DNA from: Rhizobium sp. BK418
GTDB taxonomy: Bacteria; Pseudomonadota; Alphaproteobacteria; Rhizobiales; Rhizobiaceae
DNA length: 64,000 nt
NCBI RefSeq assembly: GCF_004341105.1
Contig: NZ_SLZK01000004.1
Span: 578,833-642,832 of the forward strand
Direction: 5' to 3'
The stretch's first letter is position 1; the number at the start of each line of letters is the position of its first letter. The notes beneath the pieces were generated by a model, which saw only the letters and a list, made by a program, of their open reading frames with translations, searched no databases and was not told where the DNA came from. The translations under genes were made by a program, and so were the position numbers. Shown here one piece after another: positions 25,962-34,784 of the stretch.

Positions 25962-26995
25962 TCGGTATCGCCGTTGTTGGCTATGGGTATTGGGGCCCAA
26001 ATCTGGTTCGTAACATTTCGGAAGCGGCCGGCGCGCAGCTGATTTCAGTCTGCGATCTCAATGTCGAGCGGTTGGCGGCCGTTAGAGGCCGTTATCCCGC
26101 AGTCACGATCACCGATGATTTCGAGGAAGTCCTGCGCGATCCGCGAGTGGATGCGATCGCCATCGCGACGCCCGTCTCGACCCATTTCAAGCTCGCAATG
26201 CAGGCCATGATGGCCGGAAAACATGTCTTTGTCGAAAAACCGATGGCATCGACGACGGAAGAAGCCTTGCGGATGGTCGAAGAGGCTGCGCGCCGGCGGC
26301 TCGTGCTGGCCGTGGACCATACGTTCGTCCACACAGGAGCCGTCCGCAAAATGCGCGAACTGGTCGAAAGCGGCCTGGGCGACATGTATTATTACGACTC
26401 CGTTCGGGTCAATCTGGGCCTCTTCCAGCATGATGTCAGCGTCATCTGGGACCTCGCAGTGCATGATCTCTCCATCCTCGACCATGTCCTGCAGGAACGG
26501 CCGGTGGCCGTGTCGGCGACTGGCATGAGCCATGTGCTCGGTGAGCCGGAGAATATCGCCTACCTAACGCTCTTCTTCGAGAGCAAGCTCATCGCACATA
26601 TCCACGTCAATTGGCTGGCCCCTGTCAAAGTCCGCCGCACGCTGATCGGCGGCAGCAATAAGATGATCGTCTATGACGACCTGGAGCCAAGCGAAAAGAT
26701 CAAGGTCTATGACAAGGGCATCACTATGTGCCCCAATTCTGATGCCTATGGCGAGAAGGTGCATCAGATGCTGGTCGGCTACCGCAGCGGCGATATGTGG
26801 GCGCCTAAGCTCGATATGACCGAGGCATTGAAGCGCGAGCTGGATCAGTTCGTCGAGTGCATCGAGCAAAATTCACGGCCGATTACGGACGGTCATGCCG
26901 GGCTGCGTGTCGTTCGCGTCCTTGAAGCAGCAAGCCGGTCGCTCGCCCAGCGCGGCCGTATCATTGAGCTCGAAGAGGCGAGGCGCATTGCATGA
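25958..26995 (+). CDS. Gfo/Idh/MocA oxidoreductase, WlbA/WbpB-like
   Basis: A 345-residue NAD-dependent sugar dehydrogenase. The Rossmann motif is VVGYGYWGPNLVRN, the catalytic lysine sits in GKHVFVEKPMA and the active-site D-x3-HD in WDLAVHDLSI. In the WlbA family the enzyme oxidises C3 of UDP-GlcNAc uronate ahead of transamination. It is flanked by the acetyltransferase and a DegT aminotransferase, which is exactly the Wlb/Wbp order of functions. No UDP-GlcNAc 6-dehydrogenase was seen in the window, so that step would come from elsewhere or the substrate differs. Confidence 0.88.
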   Translation: MIGIAVVGYGYWGPNLVRNISEAAGAQLISVCDLNVERLAAVRGRYPAVTITDDFEEVLRDPRVDAIAIATPVSTHFKLAMQAMMAGKHVFVEKPMASTTEEALRMVEEAARRRLVLAVDHTFVHTGAVRKMRELVESGLGDMYYYDSVRVNLGLFQHDVSVIWDLAVHDLSILDHVLQERPVAVSATGMSHVLGEPENIAYLTLFFESKLIAHIHVNWLAPVKVRRTLIGGSNKMIVYDDLEPSEKIKVYDKGITMCPNSDAYGEKVHQMLVGYRSGDMWAPKLDMTEALKRELDQFVECIEQNSRPITDGHAGLRVVRVLEAASRSLAQRGRIIELEEARRIA

Positions 26996-28095
26996 TCCCG
27001 TTCCTGGACCTGAAGGCACAATATCAATCGATCAAGAGCGAGATAGACGCTGCGGTTCTCGGCGTCCTCGCCTCGGGGCAATACATACTGGGCGAAGAGG
27101 TTGCCCGTCTCGAGCAGGAATTCGCTGACTATTGCAACGTCAAGCATGCGATCGCCGTCAATACCGGAACGAGCGCTCTGCATCTGTCCCTGCTTGCCGC
27201 GGGCGTCGGCCCCGGAGATGAAGTCATTACCGTGCCGTTTACCTTTGTCGCGACCGTGTCGGCGATCTGCTACACGGGCGCAACACCCGTATTCGTCGAT
27301 GTAGAGCCTGTGACGCTCACAATGGATCCGGCTCAGCTCGAGGCGAAGATCACTTCCCGAACAAAGGCGATCATTCCTGTCCATCTCTATGGCCAGATGG
27401 CCGATATGGATGGGATCATGGCAATCGCTGACCACCATCGAATCCCGGTCATTGAGGATGCCTGCCAGGCACATGGCGCGCGGTACAAAGGCGCGCGCGC
27501 CGGCAGCATCGGCGTCTCTGGCTGCTTCAGCTTCTATCCGGGCAAGAATCTCGGCGCTTGCGGCGAGGGCGGGATTGTCGTCACGAACAGCGACGATCAG
27601 GCCAAGACGATGCGCATGCTGCGCGATTGGGGTCAGGAGCAGCGCTATCATCATCTGCTGAAAGGCTTCAATTATCGCATGGACGCGATTCAAGGTGCGA
27701 TCCTGCGCATCAAGCTGCGGCACCTCGAAGCCTGGACAGAAGCACGTCGCTCTCATGGCCGCCGCTACTCCTCGCTGCTTGCGGGTTCGTCACACCTGAA
27801 GACGCCTGTCGAGGTCGCCGACCGCCGGCATGTGTATCACGTCTACGCTATCAGAAGCCGCGATCGCGACGGCCTTCAGCGTATGCTCACAGCGGAAGGT
27901 ATTCCGTCGGGCTTGCACTATCCGATCCCCGTTCATCTGCAGAAGGCTCATGCCGACCTTGGTTACCAAGTCGGCGACTTCCCTGTCTCGGAGGCCGCCG
28001 CACGCGAGGTTCTCTCCTTGCCGATCTATCCCGAAATGCCCGTACAGCACGTCGATCAGGTCGCCGCAGCGCTGGAGTATGCCTATGTCAGCTAG
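26992..28095 (+). CDS. DegT/DnrJ/EryC1/StrS aminotransferase, WlbC/WbpE-like
   Basis: A 367-residue PLP enzyme that would aminate the 3-keto sugar formed by the oxidoreductase. The N-terminal FLDLKAQYQSIKSEI, the NTGTSALHLSLLAAGVGPGD and VIEDACQAHGA segments and the PLP lysine in FSFYPGKNLGACGEGG are diagnostic. C-terminal GLHYPIPVHLQKA and LSLPIYPEM also fit. It overlaps its neighbours at both ends. Confidence 0.93.
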   Translation: MIPFLDLKAQYQSIKSEIDAAVLGVLASGQYILGEEVARLEQEFADYCNVKHAIAVNTGTSALHLSLLAAGVGPGDEVITVPFTFVATVSAICYTGATPVFVDVEPVTLTMDPAQLEAKITSRTKAIIPVHLYGQMADMDGIMAIADHHRIPVIEDACQAHGARYKGARAGSIGVSGCFSFYPGKNLGACGEGGIVVTNSDDQAKTMRMLRDWGQEQRYHHLLKGFNYRMDAIQGAILRIKLRHLEAWTEARRSHGRRYSSLLAGSSHLKTPVEVADRRHVYHVYAIRSRDRDGLQRMLTAEGIPSGLHYPIPVHLQKAHADLGYQVGDFPVSEAAAREVLSLPIYPEMPVQHVDQVAAALEYAYVS

Positions 28096-28804
28096 TCGTG
28101 GAGGCGAGGCGCGCGTCGTGCAGGCCGTTCACGGCCGCAGCCAGAAGCCGGCAGATCCCGCCTATCAGGCCGGGCTCGCCGAAGAGCTCAAGCAATCGTA
28201 TGGACGGGCCGGTCTGATCGAACTCTACGGCCGCTTTGCAGCTGGCGACGGCGTCGTAGACAGCCTGATGCGGAAAGCCATCTGGCAGGCGATTGCGCGA
28301 AGCTGCGGTACAGGATTGCAGGTCGCAGGCGGTGCCGGTTTCAAGCATCCGGAAACGTTCGAAATCGGCAATGGGGTATTCATCGGCGCTCAAGCCTATA
28401 TCCAGGGCCGTTACGATGGCACTTGCGTAATCGGTGATAATGTCTGGATTGGGCCGATGGCCTACTTCGACGCGCGCAACCTGGTGATCGAGGAATCTGT
28501 CGGCTGGGGGCCTGGCGCCAAGGTACTTGGTTCGACCCACACGGCATTGCCCGTGGATGTTCCTATCATTCGCACGGATCTCGAAATCAAGCCGGTCCAC
28601 ATCGGCGCCTGGGCCGATATCGGTACCAACGCCACAATTCTTCCCGGCGTGCGCATCGGGAAGGGGGCGATCGTCGGTGCAGGCGCCGTCGTCGTCTCCG
28701 ATGTCGAGCCATTCTCAGTCGTCGCCGGCGTGCCCGCGAAATTCATACGCTGGCGCACGGATGCCGATCCTGTGCTGAATATATCGCGTGAGGGAAGATC
28801 ATGA
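28085..28804 (+). CDS. acyltransferase with left-handed beta-helix repeats
   Basis: About 239 residues from ATG 28085, overlapping the aminotransferase stop by 11 bases. Hexapeptide repeats run from about residue 100 (EIGNGVFIGAQAYIQGR, CVIGDNVWIGP) to DIGTNATILPGVRIGKGAIVG and the family ending VVAGVPAKFIRW. The helical N-terminal 80 residues are unlike WlbB. It probably acetylates an amino or hydroxyl group of a second nucleotide sugar. An earlier frame start lies wholly inside the aminotransferase and is rejected. Confidence 0.85.
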   Translation: MSASRGGEARVVQAVHGRSQKPADPAYQAGLAEELKQSYGRAGLIELYGRFAAGDGVVDSLMRKAIWQAIARSCGTGLQVAGGAGFKHPETFEIGNGVFIGAQAYIQGRYDGTCVIGDNVWIGPMAYFDARNLVIEESVGWGPGAKVLGSTHTALPVDVPIIRTDLEIKPVHIGAWADIGTNATILPGVRIGKGAIVGAGAVVVSDVEPFSVVAGVPAKFIRWRTDADPVLNISREGRS

Positions 28805-29775
28805 GAAATAAGCGGGTACTCATTACCGGTGGAGCCGGCCTGATCGGGTCGCATATCGCCGATCTCGTCGCATTGGAAAAGCCGCGGGAGATCATCGTCC
28901 TCGACAATTTCGTGCGCGGACGCCGGGACAATCTCAGCACGGCAATAGCCAGCGGGTCCGTTAACATCATTGAGGGCGATATCCGCGACAGAGCGCTTCT
29001 GGCAAAGACCTTCGAGGGCGTCGACATCGTCTTTCACCAAGCGGCTATCCGCATCACGCAATGTGCTGAAGAGCCCCGGCTTGCCTTCGAAGTTCTGGCC
29101 GAAGGCACGTTCAATGTCCTTGAAGCTGCCGTCAAGGCAGGCGTGTCAAAGGTTGTCGCGGCCTCCTCGGCGTCCGTGCTGGGGCTCGCCGAGAGCTTTC
29201 CGACGACGGAGCAGCATCATCCCTACAATAACAGGACGATCTATGGTGCGGCCAAGACGTTCAACGAGGGGCTGTTGCGCAGCTTCGCGGAAATGTATGG
29301 CTTGCGCTACGTAGCGCTGCGTTATTTCAACGTCTACGGGCCGCGCATGGATGTTTATGGCGCCTATACCGAAGTGCTGATCCGTTGGATGGAGCGCCTT
29401 GCGGCTGGAATGCCGCCCCTCATCTATGGAGACGGTAGCCAGACGATGGACTTCGTCGACGCACGCGATATCGCCCGGGCAAACATGCTGGCAGCGAAGA
29501 GCGACGTCACGGACGAGGTGTTCAATGTCGCGAGCGGCAGGGAAATAAGCCTGCTGGAACTCGCGCAGATGCTGAGCAACATCATGGGATCCTCGCTTGA
29601 GCCGCAGCACAAGGAGGCGCGCGCCGTCAACGGTGTCACCCGTCGTCTTGCCGATATCAGCAAGGCCGAAAGGCTCCTGGGCTTCAAGGCGGAGATATCG
29701 ATGGAGCAGGGGCTTCGTGACCTCGTCGCATGGTGGCAGTCGAAGACTGCTGCGGCAGGAGGCCAGGCCGCATGA
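28801..29775 (+). CDS. NAD-dependent epimerase/dehydratase (SDR family)
   Basis: A 324-residue extended SDR. GGAGLIGSHIADLV is the cofactor motif, ASSASVLG and TIYGAAKTFNEGLL carry the catalytic Ser, Tyr and Lys, and RYFNVYGPRM is the usual nucleotide-sugar loop. It could be a C4 epimerase or a 4,6-dehydratase; sequence alone does not decide. Coupled by overlap to the acyltransferase before it and the aminotransferase after it, it belongs to the second amino-sugar cassette. Confidence 0.9.
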   Translation: MRNKRVLITGGAGLIGSHIADLVALEKPREIIVLDNFVRGRRDNLSTAIASGSVNIIEGDIRDRALLAKTFEGVDIVFHQAAIRITQCAEEPRLAFEVLAEGTFNVLEAAVKAGVSKVVAASSASVLGLAESFPTTEQHHPYNNRTIYGAAKTFNEGLLRSFAEMYGLRYVALRYFNVYGPRMDVYGAYTEVLIRWMERLAAGMPPLIYGDGSQTMDFVDARDIARANMLAAKSDVTDEVFNVASGREISLLELAQMLSNIMGSSLEPQHKEARAVNGVTRRLADISKAERLLGFKAEISMEQGLRDLVAWWQSKTAAAGGQAA

Positions 29776-30989
29776 GCCCGCTGCTATCTACAATTCCCGT
29801 CGCAAAGCCCGTCCTCGGAGAGGAGGAGGCTGAGGCCGCGCGCCGCGTCATACTATCGGGATGGGTGACGCAGGGGCCGGAAGTCGCGGCCTTTGAGAAG
29901 GAATTCGCGGCCTACGTTGGCGCCGAGCACGCTTGCGCCGTTTCCAACTGCACGACGGCGCTTCATCTCGCCTTGATGGCGGTCGGCGTCAGTGCCGGCG
30001 ACGAAGTCATTACGGTCAGCCATTCGTTTATCGCGACCGCGAACGCTGTTCGATACTGCAATGCAGTGCCTGTTTTCGTCGATATCGAGCCGGATGGTTA
30101 CAATATCGATCCTAGCCTGATCGAGACGGCAATCACGCCGCGCACCAAGGCGATCCTGTGCGTGCATCAGCTTGGCATGCCTTGCGACCTCCGCACGATC
30201 GTGGAGATCGCCAAGCGTCATTCGATTCCGGTTATCGAAGATGCGGCCTGCGCGACGGGAAGCGAAATCCTATGGGACGGGCGTTGGGAAAAGATCGGCA
30301 AGCCGCATGGCGACATTGCCTGCTTCTCCTTCCATCCCCGCAAGGTTGTCACGACCGGTGATGGCGGCATGTTGACCACGGCCAATCCCGATTACGACCG
30401 GAAATTCCGGCTTTGGCGTCAGCATGGAATGAGCGTCACCGATACCGTCCGGCACGGTTCGAAGCAGGTTATCTTCGAGGATTACGACGAGCTGGGCTAC
30501 AATTACCGCATGACCGACCTTCAGGCTGCCGTCGGACGGGAGCAATTGCGGCGGCTGCCGGGACTGATTTCGCAGCGGCGGCGATTTGCCGAACAGTATT
30601 GCGAGCGGCTGTCCACGATCCCCGGTCTGTCGATCCCGACCGAACCCCGCTGGGCTCGCAGCAATTGGCAAAGCTTTTGTGTGCGATTGTCTGACGAAAT
30701 CGACCAACGGGCGGTCATGCAGGTCCTGCTCGATCAAGGGATATCGACCCGACGCGGTGTGATGAACATCCATCTGGAAGGCGCCTATGCCGATCAGGGC
30801 TCCCATCGCGCTGCCACCAGCCTGACGCGAAGCATCTCAGCGCAGCAGCAAACCGTCATCCTGCCGCTTTATGCCCAGATGACGGAGCTCGACATCATCG
30901 GGGTCGTCGAGGCGTTGCGTCAGGCCCTTGCCGAGGTCAGCACCGGCCGCGTCGTCCGTCAGCCCGAACAGCACGTCGTGCCCGCCTGA
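29772..30989 (+). CDS. DegT/DnrJ/EryC1/StrS aminotransferase (second copy)
   Basis: A 405-residue PLP enzyme starting at ATG 29772 in ATGA overlap with the epimerase. Key text: LSGWVTQGPEVAAFEKEFAA, AVSNCTTALHLALMAVGV, VIEDAACATGSE and the PLP lysine in FSFHPRKVVTTGDGG. It is closer to the PseC/LegC/PglE-like branch (4-amino sugars) than to the WlbC-like copy at 26992, judging by the HPRK motif. Last gene of the plus-strand amino-sugar operon. Confidence 0.91.
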   Translation: MSPLLSTIPVAKPVLGEEEAEAARRVILSGWVTQGPEVAAFEKEFAAYVGAEHACAVSNCTTALHLALMAVGVSAGDEVITVSHSFIATANAVRYCNAVPVFVDIEPDGYNIDPSLIETAITPRTKAILCVHQLGMPCDLRTIVEIAKRHSIPVIEDAACATGSEILWDGRWEKIGKPHGDIACFSFHPRKVVTTGDGGMLTTANPDYDRKFRLWRQHGMSVTDTVRHGSKQVIFEDYDELGYNYRMTDLQAAVGREQLRRLPGLISQRRRFAEQYCERLSTIPGLSIPTEPRWARSNWQSFCVRLSDEIDQRAVMQVLLDQGISTRRGVMNIHLEGAYADQGSHRAATSLTRSISAQQQTVILPLYAQMTELDIIGVVEALRQALAEVSTGRVVRQPEQHVVPA

Positions 30990-31020
30990 AGTGATACCTG
31001 CATACCGCGGGAAATGGATA

Positions 31021-31062
31021 GCGCATCAGAAGGAGCGTGCATCATCTGATGCGCGCTTTTCT
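31021..31062. terminator. strong intrinsic terminator between convergent operons
   Basis: GCGCATCAGA pairs perfectly with TCTGATGCGC (10 bp) around a 14-base loop, and GCTTTTCTT follows. It lies 31 bases after the aminotransferase stop and just before the end of the flippase gene, so it can serve the plus strand and perhaps both. Confidence 0.8.
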
Positions 31063-32570
31063 TATGCGGATTTCGTGATCCATCCTCTGACAATTGCGGG
31101 TACCGACTCCGGTGGAAGCAGTTCGACCAACATGCGTAGCGAGTAAAGCCCGCTCGCAGCCACGGCGACGCAGCCAATCACCATCGCCGACCATGGCGGC
31201 AAGATCAAAAAGGCCGCGAATACCAATCCCGACGTCGGCAGGAACAGAAGCGCGTGCCTCCGGTTGGCGGGCGACCAGCGAAAGCCGGTAAACCGGCGGA
31301 CGATGACGTAAATCAGGATACTGTGCCAGACGTATAGGCCGAAAAAAGCCATGCCGGCCCCTGGCGTGCCAAATTTTGACACAAAGAGCCATGCCAGCCC
31401 CACATGCACCAGCGTTGCTGCGACCTCCGTCCAGAAGAAGATCGTCTGCGCACCCTTCGCCAAGACGATGAAACCCATCGGCCAGGCGACGATCCTGAGC
31501 ATCATTCCAAGGCAGATCCACCGCAGAAGCTCCACGGCGCCATGAAACTCCGAAGAATAGAACAAACTCATCACGAGCGGTGCGAGGATCAAGGTGGCGA
31601 GCAGACCAGGCCCGGCCAGTAGCAGGCTTATTTCCGCCTGCTCGTTGACCAGCCGATTACACTCGGCATTGTTGTCTGCGGCTGCAGTCAAGCGCGGATA
31701 GAAGTCCGTGCTCATCGCCTGCAGGATAAAACCGGCATAGAGCCCGCCAAGCGCCCAAGCCGCCTGATACAATCCAGCCGCGGCAACGCCCCCCTCCTTC
31801 AGCACGATGATGCGGATGGCGTATGCCGCCCCGAAGGTCAGAAGCCCGCTTGCCATGAACGCGAAGCCGAGCCGGAGCAGAGCGGTCGCTTCCTGGCCGA
31901 ACTGGCGCGCCGACATTGCTGGGCGATGCGTGGAGATTCGTCGGCTGTACCACCAGGTGGGAAGAATTGAAGCAGCCGCGACCACGACCAGGGACGGCCC
32001 GATGGCCTGTGCGCCAAACAGATAGATCAGCGGGATGCTGACCACGGTTCCGAAGAGCCCCGAGAGCACGTTGATGACGGCAAGGCTTCCGATGTTCCGC
32101 ATTCCCTGAATCAATGCGGTTTGTCCGGCGGAGACCACCCGAAAAAATACGGCTAGAGAGAGGAGTGCGATCCCTGCTGCATGCTGGGAGTCGCCAAAGG
32201 TGAAATTCGAGACCGGAAAGGCCAGTGCGGCAAGCAAGAGCGCACCAAGAAGGCCGAGTACCATCGATATGCGCCTGAGCGCGGTCGCCGATCGTGCGAT
32301 CCTGTCTGCGTCGCTGGTGCCGGCAGCTTCGGCGATCTGGCGCACGCCGCTGCTACTCACGCCCAGACCAGCAATCGCTTGGGCCATATCGATGATCGAT
32401 CCATAGAGGCCGATAAGTCCCACGCCTTCCGGCCCGAGCAGGACTGCCAGAGCTTTGTTTCTGATGATGCTGAGCGCGACGTTTATCAACGAGGAGCCGC
32501 CCATCAGCATCGTCGATTTGAGAATCTGGGTATAGGTCTGGCCACGAGGAGGTATCATGCGCAAGGTCAT
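31062..32570 (-). CDS. oligosaccharide flippase, Wzx-like
   Basis: About 502 residues from ATG 32570, with some 12-14 hydrophobic segments spread over the whole chain, as in the polysaccharide transporter (MOP) superfamily. MGGSSLINVALSIIRNKALA and LLGPEGVGLIGLYGS at the N terminus resemble WzxE-type flippases. It should move the lipid-linked repeat unit across the inner membrane. The frame is open back to 32654, inside the ExoF-like gene. It follows that gene by about 60 bases in the same direction. Confidence 0.87.
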   Translation of the reverse strand: MTLRMIPPRGQTYTQILKSTMLMGGSSLINVALSIIRNKALAVLLGPEGVGLIGLYGSIIDMAQAIAGLGVSSSGVRQIAEAAGTSDADRIARSATALRRISMVLGLLGALLLAALAFPVSNFTFGDSQHAAGIALLSLAVFFRVVSAGQTALIQGMRNIGSLAVINVLSGLFGTVVSIPLIYLFGAQAIGPSLVVVAAASILPTWWYSRRISTHRPAMSARQFGQEATALLRLGFAFMASGLLTFGAAYAIRIIVLKEGGVAAAGLYQAAWALGGLYAGFILQAMSTDFYPRLTAAADNNAECNRLVNEQAEISLLLAGPGLLATLILAPLVMSLFYSSEFHGAVELLRWICLGMMLRIVAWPMGFIVLAKGAQTIFFWTEVAATLVHVGLAWLFVSKFGTPGAGMAFFGLYVWHSILIYVIVRRFTGFRWSPANRRHALLFLPTSGLVFAAFLILPPWSAMVIGCVAVAASGLYSLRMLVELLPPESVPAIVRGWITKSA

Positions 32571-32631
32571 TAGATATCCCTGGCCATAGGCTGGCAGCAA
32601 AGTTGTTGGTTGCAACACATGCTTTCGCCGG

Positions 32632-33945
32632 TCACTGGCTGGCCCGATCCGCAAGCGCTTGAGGTTGTTCGGAAGACTCGGCGGAGTCAGGATCGGACGA
32701 GCCTTCCAAAATATGAGGTTGGACCACTCTCACCACATCACCGGGCTCCAACGCCGTCGTTTCCGAGGCCGGGAATTGTTTGATCTGTCCGTCATTCCGC
32801 CGGCTTACGGTAAAGGTAAGCGGGAGTTCATCGCCAGGGTTTTTAGCGTCGGCGCTAGTGGCGAGCCCCTCGATGAGCAGCTTCTGCGTCAGTTCCCGTT
32901 TCATTTTGAGCTGATCGAGATTTGCCCGTTCGGACTGCGCTTCGGTTGCGATTTCGCTTCGGCGCGTATCAGCAAGCCCCTCGAGATTCCGTGTTGTCTC
33001 GCTGATGGCCTGACGGCCCCGCATGATCGCAGTGACGAGGTCGAGCTTGTCAGCGCGATAGGTCGTCAGCAGCCGTTGCAGGTCCATTTGCCGCGACGAG
33101 AGCGTAAGGCCCTTCTCGACGAGCGTCTTAACGCTGACCAGTTGGTCCTCGACGGATTTGATATTTTCGTCTGCCCCCGCTTGCTTTTCTTCCAACGTCG
33201 AAATTTCGGTATTCAGAAGGTCACGCAGTTCCACGAGTGCCTTTGACTGTCTCTCCAGCGCACTCGCTCGAGCCCGGAAAATGACCCGTTCCTCGTTATA
33301 GATCCCCGCCGCATATTGCTGGTCGCTGCCATCCGTCCGGTCGAAGGTTATCTCTTTTGCTCCGTCCATCTCCGCCTGGAGCCGCGACAGCTTTGCGGCG
33401 CTGCGCAAAATCGAGTGATCGGTTTCGCGTAATTCGCCTGCGAGCCTGATCGACTGCGTTTGTTGCTCGCCTTTGGCGCGGAGCGGGCCGCCGCCCATTG
33501 CGAGCGATTGCAGGACGGTAAGGCCGGGGCGGAATTTATACTCTCCCGGCTTGGCTACGTCTCCCACGACATAGATCGGCGGATATTCGAGAATTTCGAT
33601 CATCACCACAGGTGCCTGCATCAGTCCGATCTTTTCCTGCAGACGCGTGGCAATCTGGTTTGCGAGGCCGGCATTATCAAGCTTGCCGACGGGAAGGGCT
33701 CCAAGGAAGGGCAAAAAGACTGCGCCCTCATCCGAGACGGTGTATTCGCCGCCGATCGCATCCCATCGTTCAAACTGGCCTTTGGATGGCATCCACTGGG
33801 CAATCGTCAGACGGATTTTCGTTTGAGGAGCAAAGGGAGTGTCGTCGGCGAGAGCCGGTGACACAGGCCCGGCAAGAAGGACGAGAGCACTGATGGCAAA
33901 CGCCGCACGAAAGAAGATGTGAGGAACGCGGTACGATAACTTCAT
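32632..33945 (-). CDS. polysaccharide export protein, ExoF/Wza-like (Poly_export and SLBB domains)
   Basis: A 437-residue exported protein. A signal peptide ends near SPALADDTPF. The Poly_export domain follows (EYTVSDEGAVFLPFLGALPV), then an SLBB-like segment with PPIYVVGDVAKPGEYKF and GLTVLQSLAMGGG. The middle, about residues 180-370, is predicted coiled coil, a feature of ExoF rather than Wza. A C-terminal second ligand-like segment has LEPGDVVRV. It should carry the polymer across the periplasm or outer membrane with the ExoP-like protein. Confidence 0.9.
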   Translation of the reverse strand: MKLSYRVPHIFFRAAFAISALVLLAGPVSPALADDTPFAPQTKIRLTIAQWMPSKGQFERWDAIGGEYTVSDEGAVFLPFLGALPVGKLDNAGLANQIATRLQEKIGLMQAPVVMIEILEYPPIYVVGDVAKPGEYKFRPGLTVLQSLAMGGGPLRAKGEQQTQSIRLAGELRETDHSILRSAAKLSRLQAEMDGAKEITFDRTDGSDQQYAAGIYNEERVIFRARASALERQSKALVELRDLLNTEISTLEEKQAGADENIKSVEDQLVSVKTLVEKGLTLSSRQMDLQRLLTTYRADKLDLVTAIMRGRQAISETTRNLEGLADTRRSEIATEAQSERANLDQLKMKRELTQKLLIEGLATSADAKNPGDELPLTFTVSRRNDGQIKQFPASETTALEPGDVVRVVQPHILEGSSDPDSAESSEQPQALADRASQ

Positions 33946-34226
33946 CTACGTGTCCAGCCTGCAAAGCATCCTTAAGCGGATACAAGTTCAATGCCTTAGG
34001 CGTTGCGCGGACGACGGACGCAGAGTCCAGCGCCGCAACACCAGTGTGCAGTCTGACGGAGCCTTGAGGAAGATGGAGGTCGGCTGCTTCACTTCATCAA
34101 TATTGATGAGGCGGAGTAGGGTGCTTTACCTCGATCGAGCAGGAACACATGTTTCCATTCCACGGACGTGTGCAAGGACGGCGGAGGTCGGAGGAGTTTC
34201 TCAGCGATCGATGTTATAAGCGGCGA
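33946..34226. promoter_or_regulatory. upstream region of the ExoF-like/Wzx operon
   Basis: A 280-base gap without a convincing gene. It carries the perfect 14-bp dyad listed at 34095 and the end of the OmpA-like gene at its far side. Confidence 0.4.
34095..34108. promoter_or_regulatory. perfect dyad CATCAATATTGATG
   Basis: A 14-bp perfect palindrome, extending to 20 bp with two mismatches, about 150 bases upstream of the ExoF-like start. It looks like a regulator site. The order ATCAA-TA-TTGAT is inside-out relative to an FNR box, so it is not called one. Confidence 0.5.
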
Positions 34227-34784
34227 TCAGGTCGCATCACGTTCCATGCGCAGATTGGCGACGACGCGTCGGTTCTGTACCCTGCAGGAACGCTCCGTGC
34301 AGTCGCGGACTTCTCGGTCCTCGCCGTAACCCTTGGCCCACATCCGTTTCGGGTCCACGCCCCTCGAGGCCAGATAGGCCATTGCCGCGTCGGCGCGCTG
34401 TTGTGACAGCGTCTTCATCTTCGATGTTGAACCGGTATCGTCAGCAAATCCCTGCAGCTTGATCAGCCAGGCCGGATTTCTGTTGAGCCAGGCAGCCTGA
34501 TTATCCAGCGTCGCCATGGCAACGGAATCGAGCTTGGCGGAATCTTGCGTGAAGTAGATTCGTCGGCCGACGTTGAGGATGAAGTCCTCTTCGCTGCCAG
34601 CCTTGACGTTTTCAAAACCGGGCGCGGGATCATTGGTCTGGCCAGTCAACGGCGCCGCGGGAGGCTCTTCCACGGAGGCGATATCCGTGGTGGTGCAGGC
34701 TGTGAGCGTCAAAAACATGGCCGCCGCGACGCAAAGGCGCCTCGCATATCCGATCCTAACAGACATCAAGTTGATCTTCCTCAT
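34227..34784 (-). CDS. OmpA-family lipoprotein
   Basis: A 185-residue envelope protein. The start at 34784 overlaps the L,D-transpeptidase stop as ATGA. A signal with lipobox LTAC is followed by a short linker and a C-terminal OmpA domain: GRRIYFTQDSAKLD, LQGFADDTGSTSKMKTLSQQ and RADAAMAYLASRGVDP, which bind peptidoglycan in related proteins. It likely tethers the outer membrane to the wall and works beside the linked L,D-transpeptidase. Confidence 0.9.
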   Translation of the reverse strand: MRKINLMSVRIGYARRLCVAAAMFLTLTACTTTDIASVEEPPAAPLTGQTNDPAPGFENVKAGSEEDFILNVGRRIYFTQDSAKLDSVAMATLDNQAAWLNRNPAWLIKLQGFADDTGSTSKMKTLSQQRADAAMAYLASRGVDPKRMWAKGYGEDREVRDCTERSCRVQNRRVVANLRMERDAT

